From positions 8,847,251 to 8,911,250 of the forward strand of contig CM035806.1 in NCBI GenBank assembly GCA_020466095.1: DNA of 64,000 nt. Reading direction: 5' to 3'. The position numbers and the translations under genes are program-made. The stretch comes from Chlorops oryzae. Its lineage: Eukaryota; Arthropoda; Insecta; Diptera; Chloropidae. The notes beneath the pieces were generated by a model. The model was not told the origin of the DNA. It searched no databases and saw only the letters and a program-made list of their open reading frames with translations. This document shows, piece after piece, positions 47,940 through 58,376 of this stretch (the first letter of the stretch is position 1; every line of letters starts with the position of its first letter).

Positions 47940-48033
47940 GTATGTAAGGGAGTAATTGAAGATCCTCAAGTTTCTACGGATTTTACAATTTTTTTCATTT
48001 ATTTTTTTTTTTTTTTTTTGTTCCTTTTTCTAG

Positions 48034-48290
48034 GATCCATTATAACAGAGCTCGTGATGGCGATGCAACAGCAGCAGCCTTAATTGGCAGCACTTTCGCG
48101 TATTCATCACAGTTTGGTTCGCCGCCAAATGATTCTTCCAGTCCGCACTCAGAAGCTAATCGCATTGTTCCTACTGGCATATTTGTGCCCGCCTCACACG
48201 TTATCTCAGGACTGCAGCAGCCACCAAGACAGAAAGGGCGACCTCGAAAGAGAAAACCGAAAGAGATTGAAGCTCTAACTGCCAATATGG
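48034..48290 (+). CDS. ap: apterous exon 6: linker between LIM2 and homeodomain
   Basis: The acceptor is CTTTTTCTAG. It reads RIHYNRARDGDATAAALIGS, then FAYSSQFGSPPNDSSSPHSE, IVPTGIFVPASHVISGLQQP, and PRQKGRPRKRKPKEIEALT with ANM at the end. The basic GRPRKRKPK stretch is AT-hook-like and conserved in Apterous; it probably also serves in nuclear localisation (inference). The exon ends with one base of an aspartate codon (ATG G|) before donor GTATGTTC, phase 1. The linker is variable relative to Drosophila (an alanine-rich insertion at DATAAAL), as expected for this region. Confidence 0.96.
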
Positions 48291-48369
48291 GTATGTTCTT
48301 AGGTATTGATACTCATTTGAATACACACACACTCTCTTATACGTATAAGTTAAAAATTATAAGTTATTT

Positions 48370-48724
48370 GTGGTATTCAAGCAGCTGTGGTGAATTGAAG
48401 TGTGCAAATTTTTCCATTTTGTACGAACGACCCTGCGAAGAACAAGTGGGGGACTCGTGCAGCTTCGCAAATTGTGGCAAATGAGAAATTTGTCACACAA
48501 CTGTCAAACATTTACGATGGGAAAAGTTGCGAAGGCATTTGCGAAGCTGCATGAGTACCACTAACGAGTGCAAAACTTGTGCGATAATATGTCGCAAATT
48601 TTGCCCATCAAAATCGATGTGCAATATTTGCCCGGCGGCGGAATTTTTTTTTCCATACAAACAAATTTGCACGAAACGCAAAATTTGCGAGGGTGCAAAA
48701 AATGCACACCTGCTTGAATCCCAC
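48370..48724. mobile_element. GTGGTATTCAAGCAGC-ended element with nested relative
   Basis: The left end GTGGTATTCAAGCAGC is the inverse of GCTTGAATCCCAC at 48712-48724. Positions 48436-48561 form a separate inverted repeat (GACTCGTGCAGCTTCGC to GCGAAGCTGCATGAGTACCAC), homologous to 7664-7790. It lies in ap intron 6. The duplication of the outer element is not clear. Confidence 0.65.
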
Positions 48725-48741
48725 TATTAAATAAAATATTA

Positions 48742-48858
48742 GTGGTATTCAAGCAACAGTGCAAATCGCAGTGTGCAATATTTGCACTGCTTTTTTTGTA
48801 CGCAATTTGACAAGTGCAAATATTGCACACTGCGTTTGCACTGTTGCTTGAATACCAC
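48742..48858. mobile_element. TA-flanked miniature element (GTGGTATTCAAGCAAC ends)
   Basis: A 117-bp near-palindrome. GTGGTATTCAAGCAACAGTG is mirrored by CACTGTTGCTTGAATACCAC in near-inverse form, flanked by TA (48740-48741 and 48859-48860). It lies in ap intron 6. Confidence 0.85.
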
Positions 48859-48982
48859 TATTGAAATTTTGTGCAATTATTATTCCATCCTCCTTGAAAT
48901 TCATCATTCATTTAAGACCGTCGGAGTATCCTGTAACTAGTCTTAAAAAAAAAAAACTCGTTAGTACAAAAATTTTCATTCT

Positions 48983-49366
48983 AGCAATGCAATATTTGAA
49001 CCAAGTACCAATCTAACGAGTATCGAGTACTCATAAAAATTATACGTTATCACTTGAGTTGAAAATTTTAATTCAAAATTTTCAAAAAATTTTCAAAGTT
49101 TAAAGCTCTTTTTTTCACGGAACAGTGAACAGTTTTTGTTTTATTAGTTTAAACGAGTACCCAATAGCGAGTACTCAAAACAAAAGCTACATCATTAACC
49201 TGTCAAATTGCCTCGCAACGAGAAATATTCAATTTTTCTAAATTTTCTCTCTACGAGTTCTCGCAATGCGATACATTGGAGCTTGAACCATATGATTAAA
49301 TGTATTGAAATTTGTGTGCGTCTCGTCTCGCGCTCTCGGATCGGGCTCTCGCAATGTTGGATTTTG
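48983..49366. mobile_element. Second copy of the 31012-31545 repeat, left end truncated
   Basis: It shares AATATTTGAACCAA, GAGTACCCAATAGCGAGTAC, GCTACATCATTAACCTGTCA and the CTCTCGCAATGTTGGATTTT end with the copy at 31012. The outer left end is absent. A further CTCTCGCAATGTTGGATTTT follows at 49460-49479. Confidence 0.75.
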
Positions 49367-49670
49367 AGCTTTAGCCTTCGTTTAAGTTTCCAAAATTTGG
49401 AAAAGTAGGCATGGCCAAAGGTCGTCTCGTCTCGTCTTGTCTCGCGCTCTCGATCGGGCTCTCGCAATGTTGGATTTTGGGCTTAAGACCCCGAACTGGA
49501 GAGTAATATCCGTTTTCTTCTGATTAATTTCAGACTTTTTGGAATTCAAATTCTGTGATCCTATTATTTTTGCACATTAATTTTCATTTTCTTTTTTTTT
49601 CATTTTTTTTTTAATGTGTTTTTTGCTCTCACTACCGCATTGACTTTTTCTTTGGGATTTTCTCTTTTAG

Positions 49671-49867
49671 ACCTGAATACTGAGTATCTTGATTTTAGTC
49701 GCGGGTCCCATATGAGCGCGTCCTCGAGAACGAAACGGATGCGCACGTCGTTCAAGCATCATCAACTGCGTACGATGAAATCATATTTTTCAATCAATCA
49801 TAATCCCGATGCGAAAGACTTGAAGCAGCTGTCACAGAAAACTGGACTTCCAAAGAGGGTATTACAG
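49671..49867 (+). CDS. ap: apterous exon 7: first three quarters of the homeodomain
   Basis: The acceptor is TCTCTTTTAG. It completes D333 and reads LNTEYLDFSRGSHMSASSR, TKRMRTSFKHHQLRTMKSYF, SINHNPDAKDLKQLSQKTG, then LPKRVLQ. The homeodomain starts at T353 (RTKRMRTSF), and this exon covers helices 1 and 2 and the start of helix 3. It ends in phase 0 at CAG|GTAAGC, between homeodomain positions 46 and 47. An intron at this site is common in LIM and other homeobox genes. The intron before it (48291-49670, 1380 nt) carries three mobile elements and the one after it is 195 nt. Confidence 0.97.
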
Positions 49868-50062
49868 GTAAGCTGCGCTGCGCTGAGCTGCACTGAGCTG
49901 CACTTAGCTGCACTGAGATGTGTGTGATTACCACAAACATACTACATCATATAGTGGACAATCTCTCATCCATATTGTTTGTTTTTTTTTTCTTCTTCGT
50001 TTTTTTTCCCCCATTTTTTCTTTTCTTTTGCATTTTCCCCGTTTTGTGTGTGGTTTCTCAAG

Positions 50063-50236
50063 GTGTGGTTTCAGAATGCACGCGCCAAATGGCGTCGCAT
50101 GATGATGAAACAAGATGGCACGAGTATGATCGAAAAGGGCGATGGATCTCTGGATTTGGATGGCATCTCAGCACATAGTCCCACATCATTTATTATGGGC
50201 GGAACGAGCACAACACCACCTCACAGCTTAGACTAA
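50063..50236 (+). CDS. ap: apterous exon 8: recognition helix, C-terminus and stop
   Basis: The acceptor is GGTTTCTCAAG. It reads VWFQNARAKWRRMMMKQDGT, then SMIEKGDGSLDLDGISAHS, and PTSFIMGGTSTTPPHSLD with stop TAA (50234-50236). WFQNARAKW is the DNA-recognition helix; N51 and the flanking W48 and F49 are intact. The C-terminal tail matches Drosophila Ap in its SLDLD and HSPTSFI motifs. From 14691 the seven exons give 455 codons plus stop, so with the missing 5' exon the protein would be about the 469 residues I recall for Drosophila Ap. Nothing suggests a pseudogene. Confidence 0.98.
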   Translation: MWFQNARAKWRRMMMKQDGTSMIEKGDGSLDLDGISAHSPTSFIMGGTSTTPPHSLD

Positions 50237-50990
50237 AAACATAAAAACAAAAACAAAAAAAAAAAAACGGCGAAAACAAAAACAAGAACAAATATACAAA
50301 AAAAAAAATTAAAAAATCAATTAAATGAGAAATAAGCACAAAAAAGAAAAAAAGAACACGCAAAAAAAAACAATTGAGCTCATCACATCATTCACGTTGA
50401 TGGGTTAAGGAAGAATTCCAATGCATGAGCATAAAGGCTATAATAGGGCATTATGCATTGTTTGGACAAGAAAAATCGAGATCGATCAGTCGTCGTATTC
50501 GTTGGAATATAAACTTTCAAAAAAATGAAACTTGTTTTCTCTTAACAACAACAAAAAGAACAACAACAAAAAGAACAACAAAACCTAATTATTTAAATAT
50601 AACGATTTAAAATCGTAATGCTATATGGATCCAGTGACTGTTAAAAACCAATATTTAGGTTTTCTCTATGCCTCTCGATATACGAGGAGTATTTAAGAAG
50701 TTATTCAATGAATGATTATCGATATAAGAGGAGTATTTAAAAACCTATTTTTTGGTTATCGTATCATTTTTTTTTTTTTTTTTTGTTTTTTATCTTAAGA
50801 TTAATTCTAAAAAAAAAATTTTTTTTATTTTAAATGTATTTTCGCGTGTAAAGACGTTAAACAACACCAGCTCCGAAACGCTTCAACCAACTTAAATTGG
50901 AAAAATAACTGACTTATATAAATATATTTAAAAACAAAATAAAAGGAGATCAGACGAAAGTTCTTCGGAAATAAAAAAAAATTCGATTCA
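50237..50990 (+). other. ap: Probable apterous 3' untranslated region
   Basis: A-rich noncoding sequence after the stop with no mobile element. Candidate polyadenylation signals AATAAA are at 50938-50943 and 50970-50975. Repeats begin at about 51067, which suggests that at least one short 3' end lies before that. Longer 3' ends cannot be excluded. Confidence 0.5.
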
Positions 50991-51066
50991 TGGAATTAAC
51001 GCATGAATTAACCCTCTGCAGCTGACGTGATCGAATTTTAGGAATATAACTGATCGATGTTTTTTG

Positions 51067-51316
51067 GCCATCCCTATGTCCCGCTACGCCACTATAGAGA
51101 TGAGACGTCTGTTAGAGGCCATTTACACGTTAAGACATTTCGATAATGAAACAAATTTTCGTCGGCAAGGAGGCAGGGAAGAGCGAAAAACGCTACCAAC
51201 CCATCCGCAGCGTCGCTGCACAAAAAGTGTGTTTCATATATCGAAATGTCTTACGTGTAATGGCCTCTAACAGACGTCTCATCTCTATAGTGGCGTAGCG
51301 GGACATAGGGATGGGC
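51067..51316. mobile_element. Large palindrome containing a foldback element
   Basis: CCATCCCTATGTCCCGCTAC, GCCACTATAGAGATGAGACG and TCTGTTAGAGGCCATTTACA on the left are mirrored by the complement ending CGGGACATAGGGATGG on the right. The inner arms are the ACACGTTAAGACATTTCGAT family also seen at 45395. The arms include both a CAGTGGCGTAGC-type end and the tip of the adjoining hAT-type element. Confidence 0.85.
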
Positions 51317-51828
51317 AAAAAACATCGATATTTTTAATACGATATATCGAAAATTTATACTGATATTTTTGCTCGGCGATATATCGTACATCGATATACA
51401 TTTCCCGACATCGAAAGCGATATTTTGTATACGTCTGTCGTTGTAAACATTGTGCTTCACACTTATTTCTCTTGGATATAAAGCGGCATTTTAATCGTTC
51501 ATATCTTATCTTGTCGTATCATATCTTATCATTCTATCTGAGAACTCGAAAACGTCCTTTTGTACACTCCAATTTTGTCTTAAAAATATGTACAGTGTAC
51601 TCTGTCTTAAGCAACAACCTACGGGACCGAAAAGTCCGCTTAGGAGGGTTCTCCTTAAGCAGAAGGTACACTGTAGGTACTGTATTTTAGTACAATAGTC
51701 AATTTTAATTGGTATTTATAATGTCGATATATCGAAAACTCGATATTTCTCCCCCGATAGTATCGTTTCAATTTCGATGCTTTTTAAATAAATCGATACG
51801 ATGTATTTTTCCATTTTGCCCATCCCTA
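51306..51828. mobile_element. hAT-type element with TAGGGATGGGCAAAA ends
   Basis: A 523-bp element. TAGGGATGGGCAAAA is mirrored by CATTTTGCCCATCCCTA, with CGATATATCG-rich subterminal sequence. The flanks GCGGGACA (51298-51305) and TCAGGACA (51829-51836) agree at six of eight positions. Outside, GTAGCGGGACA...TTTCGGC resumes as at 53660, so it split an older repeat. A pogo-like mini element is nested at 51593. Confidence 0.7.
51593..51673. mobile_element. Pogo-like micro-MITE
   Basis: An 81-bp inverted repeat with ends CAGTGTACTCTGTCTTAAGC and CTTAAGCAGAAGGTACACTG, flanked by TA (51591-51592 and 51674-51675). CAGT ends and TA duplications fit pogo/Tigger elements. Confidence 0.75.
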
Positions 51829-51839
51829 TCAGGACATTT

Positions 51840-52150
51840 CGGCACAATAGGGGCCAGGTCCATAGAGAGAGAGAGAGAGAGAGAGATTAGGAGCCCAGAG
51901 GATTTTCTTGTCCGGGGCCCCCTGATAAAAAAGTGTGACCAAAACAAGAAAGGTCTCAGCTCGGGATGGAGAAAAATCCTGAACATTTGTGGGCCCCTGC
52001 AGAAAGCCCAAGGCACTTTTCTCCGGGGCTCCCTAACAAAAAAGTGCGACAAAAAAATTGAAACGTCCCCTGCTCGGGTTGAAAAAAATCCCTTCATAAG
52101 GCCGGGGCTCGGTGGAAATTCCCCTTTCCCCTCTCTACAGGCCTGATGGG
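51840..52150. mobile_element. GC-rich transposon-derived repeat with CTCTACAGGCCTG end
   Basis: It contains two similar blocks (CCGGGGCCCCCTGATAAAAA and CCGGGGCTCCCTAACAAAAA, each followed by a GTG(T/C)GACCAAAA-like phrase). It ends CCCCTCTCTACAGGCCTG, as does 22742-22916. A GA microsatellite at 51867-51886 is at the left. The structure is degraded. Confidence 0.5.
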
Positions 52151-52934
52151 GTCTGAATGAAGGAAACGCCACCCCCACCTTAAATAAAAAGAAAGACCTT
52201 TTTAAAAAATTTTAATACTATTTAGTACCCGTGGCGGCTGTCCCCTTCAAGTCTCCCTTCACTATGCTACTGCATCTCTAAACTGAATTCGTGAACGGCG
52301 TATTTTTCACCTTGTTTCTTATTAAGAGCAAGAAGTTTCCAACCGAAAAAAAAAACGATGAAAAATTTTAATAAAAGGCATTTTTATTCAGAGAGCGCAA
52401 GGATCGTAAATTCGGATTTCGAATTTCAGATTTCAGATTTCGGTAGTCTTTCAGACGACGACGCCGTCAGCTGCAGAGGGTTAAAAATCGATAAAGTGGG
52501 CTTTTAACTCCTCCTATTGAAATCATTTTTGAAAACAATTGTCGAGGACTTGGACTATACAACTAAGTCAGAGCGCACAGTCGTATGGCGATCTCTTGGT
52601 TGTGGGATAGAATTACATACTCTCCAAGAGGATCTTTTTTCGTTTGAGTTGATCGCCCTTCGGATCGGTCTGCAATCCCATAAACTTCTGCAAGTCCTCA
52701 AGGAGAATTTATTCGTGTAAAAGAGATTCCAATGTGCTCCTTCAAAGGATATACATAGCTCAATCTCAAGAGAAACCTTCACAATCGTTAGAGTCATATA
52801 CAGTTTTAAAAACTCTTTCAATCGTTTTCTAATTAGTTGACCATATTTGAAGGAAGAGATATCGATAAGAGTTTGCACTTAACGAGTAGTTTGTATGAAT
52901 TCCCGTCACTATCGCCAGTTTGCAAAAAATTCGT

Positions 52935-53545
52935 TTTGAATTTCTCAGGAGATCTCAATGCACTTTTCTTATATAATTTGGCCTTCTTAACACAAAAAAA
53001 AAAAAAAAAATCTTTTTATTTAAGTTTTGCTTTAATATTAATGTATAAATGTGTTTTGAAAAAAATACATTTTTAAGTAGGTATTATAGCTTTTTTCAAC
53101 AGAACTAGACAATGCGCCATCCGATTTGAATAAATTATCCCTCAAATTAAAGAAAATTCAACCTTCTAAGACCTTTTCTCACATAGAGATTTTAAGATCG
53201 GTCCAGAAAATATGGATCTGTAGACCTTAAAACCTTTTTTTTTTTTTTTAAATCATATTTGCTTAGAAAATTTATGAAACTTTTTCTTTTATTGGGTACC
53301 AAAAAATCGATTGCAGAGGAAAAACTTTTTATTTATTAATTTTTTTATTTAAAGTTGGTTCTTTACCAAACACAATAAGATATTAGATTTCATAATCTAT
53401 GCATAAATGGCAAAGTTATAATTTTATAAGTGAAGGAATAAAGGCAATGTAAGCAATGAAAATTACAAATTGAAGCCTTAAACTATGCAATGTATTTTTG
53501 TCATAAGACTTAAAATCCATAAGAAAACTGTATTGAGATGTCCTC
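52935..53545. mobile_element. Copy of the ACTAG-ended element family, expanded
   Basis: It starts like 14036 (GAATTTCTCAGGAGATCTCA) and ends with an inverted ACTGTATTGAGATGTCCTCC. It includes ATTATAACTTTGCCATTTA-like blocks and the segment homologous in reverse to 10207-10350. Confidence 0.6.
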
Positions 53546-55215
53546 CATTAGGTGCTAAATATTTACTCTAAAAAAGGAGTTTCTCAATCCCACTCTCCAA
53601 AATCGTTTATTTAAATTTTAAAACGAACATTTTTCTTGTGTGGCGCGATATACAGTGGCGTAGCGAGACATTTCGGCGCCCGGGGAACAATAGGGGCACA
53701 ATGCAGGAATGTAAAATTACCTTCATAAAAATTGAAATATGATTTGGCGCCCCTTGGCCCCCCTCACTACGCAACTGGCCATATATTTACATACATATGA
53801 GGCCGCTAACCCAATAACGGCCTAAGTAATATGTATTTTATTTAAAGAAAAAAACCATTATTGGCTCTATCGTCGTCTAAAAATTGTTCTTTATAGAAGC
53901 CAAATCTTTGTATATAGTCCGCTCTGGCGCTCCTCAAGGCCTCTTATCATTATCTTAAGCCGCGTCGCGACCACCCAAAAACCAACGTTTAACTAAATCT
54001 TTCGGTGATAACTAAAAATCGAAGCAAAATAATTCTCCTCTCCATATTTGCTATCATCTTTGAAGCGAGCTTGAATTTTCGCCTCTAATTAAAAAAAAAA
54101 AAAAATAATCGGAGTTAATATCTCAACTTAATTCTTGCCCCCAACGTCTTATACACGTTTTTAATTTTTTAATTTTTTTTTTTTAAATTTGGTCCAAAGA
54201 TACAAATTAATTACGAAAAGAGATTATTACCTACTTATTATATTATCTAAGCAGCGTTATGACTTTAGTACTTACATACATATACATTTATATATACTTA
54301 TATATATATATATAAAAGGCTAAGCTGATATCGAAGCTATTGCAATTTTGTATTTTCCTCCCAATCCCGCCCCCCCTACCCCCAAAGCACGTGCGTAGTT
54401 GGCGCTTACTTATTTGTGTACATAGACGGAGTAACGATAGTTAATATTGTTAAAGTAAGTCTGAAATGTTTATAGCGTGCATAAAAAGATATCATACGCG
54501 TATGTCCCGTACAGTCATTTGTAAAACGATAGTCCATTCTACTACAAATATGCAATACATATATACACATATATGTATGTATATATTATTATATTGCTTG
54601 CAAACAGTCGACCGGCGGCTGGCTTAATACGCAGTGTAATGTATGTATGTCAACAATAAGGGGGAAAAAAAGATCACAAAAAAAAATTGTGCATTTGTTT
54701 TTTTTTAACAGATGCTATTGTTGAAGCGAAAATAGCGAAAGGATGCGACCTATCGTTTTGCAAATAACTGTGGTATATATTCACAAGTTATTTTATAGAT
54801 AGAGCTGAATTTAGTTTAATAATAGAAATGACAGACAGTATAAGAGAAATTACGTTCATATGTACAATGTATTAATAAATATCAGAATTCTTTGTATTCT
54901 TGTTGTTGTGTTCTTCGGCCACCATTGCTATTGCTATGTATGTGACCTGGTTATACTGATGAGTTACCGATCGGATACGTTCATGCGCTCGCCGAATTTA
55001 TTCAATCAAGGGGAATATACATACCTACAAAGCAATCAGCGCTATTCTAAATGCGTATTCCCCGGGAATTTTTGCCCCAGAAATACATATATTCACGCGA
55101 CAAAAAAGGAGGTCTTCTAAGGGTCCATTAAAGAAAGAAAGTGATGACCTTTACATAAAAATGTTCGAAATTCTTGCTGCCTTTATACATATTCCCAGCG
55201 GCCAACAGATACTAC
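53546..55215. other. Intergenic DNA with mostly unique sequence
   Basis: It holds a CAGTGGCGTAGCGAGACATT fragment at 53654, an AT microsatellite near 54286-54315 and otherwise unique sequence. An open frame at 54860-55120 (86 codons, beginning MYNVLINIRILCILVVVFF) has a hydrophobic start but no recognised family, and I do not call it a gene. Confidence 0.5.
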
Positions 55216-55217
55216 CG

Positions 55218-55431
55218 GCTACAAAGTATACGAAATTGTAAGCGACCTGAATATTAATAGCTTACAAAGTATACAAGATTGTAAGCGAACTGCCTACCAA
55301 TAGCTTACAAAGTATACGAGACTGTAAGCGACCTGGATATTAATATCTGCAAAGTATACACGATTGTAGGCGAACTGCCTACCAATAGCTTACAAAGTAT
55401 ACGAGGTTATAGGCGAACTGCCTACCAATAC
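55218..55431 (+). repeat. Five 43-bp tandem units in an A-B-A-B-B order
   Basis: Units begin at about 55218, 55261, 55304, 55347 and 55389; the fourth is one base short. All share TTACAAAGTATACGA-like and TTGTAAGCGA-like cores. Type A ends in CCTGAATATTAATAG and type B in ACTGCCTACCAATAG. Confidence 0.9.
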
Positions 55432-56156
55432 CTTACTTTATGTGGTGCTGGTAGGCGTTCATTCTACAAACCGGCCACGCTCGAACAAAAGTATACTAGG
55501 ATGGTATATGAGGTCGTATGCATTACCGCCTACGGCCTACGAAATGTTTTGCGATTCATCGCTTCTGTAGGCAGCATTCTGGGCGCTGGGTTCCCTACCC
55601 AGTTTGATTGGAAAAGAAGTTTTTTTCAAATCCGCAATGAAAGCTCCCCAGGAACAGGACATCACAGAAGCTAAGGATTTGGATTGACACATTTTAGCTA
55701 AGGTACAGTACAGCAGCAAGTCTATTCAGTTTAGCAAGTGTATAAAATCCGACTGCTGTTCGCTAATAGACCCAGTCATTAGACTAGACATCTTTTTAAA
55801 TATATGAAAATTACAGAATGTGTTATTCTGGGTGCACAGTGAGAAATTCTGCTGCTCTTGTACTAATCCCTATGCATCCCATGATTGAATCATCGCATTA
55901 TCTAAAGAAATTTATCCGGCTTATGGAGACGACTTCGTGTTCAGGAATTTTATAAAAAAAAAAAGATCCTCGAGATTTGGGTTTGAATTCAATACTTACC
56001 TCTTTCAATTCATCTGAAGTATGAAGGCTCATAAACCCTAAACAGATTACACCATAAATGCCAATCAACGGCTTGATTTTATATTATGTCGTGCATTTGA
56101 TTTGAATTTAATTAAATAAATGCACAACTTAAAGCGTGAATTAGCCGATTTTTGCC

Positions 56157-56305
56157 TGGCACCAATAATTCTCATTTGGTTTGTAAAATGAGACACTTAA
56201 GATTCGCAGAGTTTCCGAAGAATTTTCAAGACGTGATGAAGCAAGAACGTGCGTACGTTATAGTCATCATCACCGTCATCATCACCAGTGTTTCCAACTC
56301 CTCAG
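56157..56305 (+). mobile_element. Left end of a satellite-core element, truncated
   Basis: TTCTCATTTGGTTTGTAAAA, GAGACACTTAAGATTCGCAG and GTGATGAAGCAAGAACGTGC lead into CATCATCACCGTCATCATCA, the same core junction as in the copy at 32220. The Tc1-like element begins at 56311. Confidence 0.75.
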
Positions 56306-56310
56306 ATGAA

Positions 56311-57211
56311 ACAAGCAAGGGTGTTATAGTCAGGCGAGCCTGACAATAGAATACCCGACACAGACTCACATGTTTCAATAATTTTTGAACTACGCCCAAA
56401 AACCGGACCACTAAGTAAGAATATTCAAGAGGTTTTTAAGACCATAAGGGGCCCCATATACCGACTTTTGATAGATTTCTTTATGAAAACTGCCCCTTTG
56501 CCACGCCCAGTTTTCCAATTTTTGTTGAACTATAATCGGAGGCTTAAATATACGCTCAAATTTTAAGTTTCATTAAAATATTTCGAAAAAGTCCGATTTT
56601 AAGGCAGTTTTGGGATTTTTGTGACATACCCTAGTACTGGAGGTACCTTTAAAAATGGACCGATCAAAGAAAATTTTTTGGAAGGATGCTTAAGGCTACA
56701 AAGGAAGCATAAGTGCCAAATTTCGTTCAAGTCCCATTTGAATTTCGGGTGTAGGAGACAATTTTCGAAAACCGCCCTTCTGCCACGCCCACTTTACCAA
56801 TTTTTGGAAATTATATTACTGGCCTTTTTAATATGATCAAATATCAAATTTCATCAAAATATCTTGAAAAACTTCGATTTTAGAGCAGTTTTTGTGATTT
56901 TCGTAACAGACCCTGGTACTGGAGGTACCCCGAAAAATGGTCCGATCGGGTCCACTCTCGAACTTGTTCTTACATGTCCCCGTGAGCACGCATACCAAAT
57001 TTTGTCGAGATAGCTCAACTCCTTCGATATGATAACTGTATAGAAACAGACAGACAGACAGACAGACAGGCGGACATGTCTAAATCGAATCTCCTGGTGA
57101 CGCTGATCATTTCTATATATATTTTGTATTATCTATCTCGACTGGTTCTGGGTGTTACACACAACCACACAAACGCAATATACCCTCGACACAGAGTGTG
57201 TCGGGTATAAA
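56311..57211 (-). mobile_element. Tc1-like noncoding element, copy B
   Basis: The reverse-strand copy of the element at 16677. On the plus strand it begins ACAAGCAAGGGTGTTATAGT and CAGGCGAGCCTGACAATAGA and ends CACAGAGTGTGTCGGGTATA. The degenerate repeats with GCCACGCCCA phrases and a short CAGA tract (57049-57075) are present. No transposase is seen. Confidence 0.75.
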
Positions 57212-57214
57212 AAG

Positions 57215-58375
57215 CGCTGATTAATTTTGAAAACGCGCTAAAAAGCACCGGAAATCAATGATTCCCAATTTCTAGTTTCAAAAAGCTGCGTCTAGATTAG
57301 AAACGATGCGACTAAGGCACCGAACAACCATCTCTTTCTTTCCCATATGCCATTCTATATCACAAAATAGTCACGCACAATGTTTCTCTAGTCTGAACGC
57401 AATCACAAAATTAAAGCTGCCAGATTCATCATTGGTTCATCTTTCAGCTGTTGTGTTAGGAACTGTTGCCTTCCAAAAGCACTAGATCTAGCGCGAAAAG
57501 CGTTAAGTTGGCATCACTGCTTAAGTCTATGTCTCGTTAAGTCCGAGGGCTGATTTAAAACAAGCCATGGTGGGGTTCGTGAGGACATGGAAGATACAGA
57601 AGAAGACTTCAGGGCGATGACAATATCACATCTTTCGTTCTCTTTGTTCGTCTTCGACCTAACTGTGCTGTTGTCCTACTCGACTGACCTTAAAACAAAA
57701 ACGGGCTAAGCTTACACAATCAAGCACACACACACAAATTTTTCACAGCAGGCACGCATTTTTTACGATGATGTATACTTAGGTGGAACATGTCCGATCG
57801 TGCAAGGATTAAGGTCACAAAAAAAATGTACACTTAAAATAACTCTTGAGGGAGATATTTCCAAAGCCGACGGAATGAAAGTCATTCAAATGAATTCTAT
57901 CCTGGCCCACTTAAACTCCTCGATGCCTTGATGCAGCCAGCTGGAAAAATTGTATATTCGTATACCCTTCTTACATGGGACCCAAAAGGGTAAGGAAATA
58001 CAAGCTATCATGAAGTTTTGGTTGCCTTCCAAAACGCACCGACGCAGAAAAGTATTTCAGAAGTGGTTTACGGCATAACAAAACTATCCACCGAGATCAG
58101 TTTAACCATCCCCTTTGTAATTCCGAACATTTCGAGAGGGGGCTTGAACCCCCAAAATCACCCTCCCAATACGCTCATAGTTCCCTTTGATGGTATTCGT
58201 CCTGAAAACACATTTCCAATTATTATTTCCCTCCAAATGCAAAACTACCCCGAGAAATGGTACTTTTTTTCAAAAAATTCCTACAATTCTCACTGAATTC
58301 ATGATTTCGGAAACGTATATAAAGCAATGAATTGAAGAAATTCTCAGTCATTCTCAGTCGATCAGGAGAACTATC
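57215..58375. other. Intergenic DNA, nothing recognised
   Basis: Mostly unique sequence. A 92-codon open frame at 58018-58296 has no recognised domain, and no splice or codon evidence supports it. Confidence 0.5.
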
Positions 58376-58376
58376 G

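Noticed and set aside
55218..55431. CRISPR-like array of 43-bp repeats
   Set aside because: The units are directly adjacent with no spacers, and the host is an animal genome.
55838..55870. CACAGTGAGAAATTC as another Transib-like end
   Set aside because: It begins like the 12-type end of T1 but lacks the A-rich block at the expected distance and has no partner end.
58018..58296. 92-codon open frame between ap and vlc
   Set aside because: No recognised domain and no supporting signals; left as unassigned intergenic sequence.
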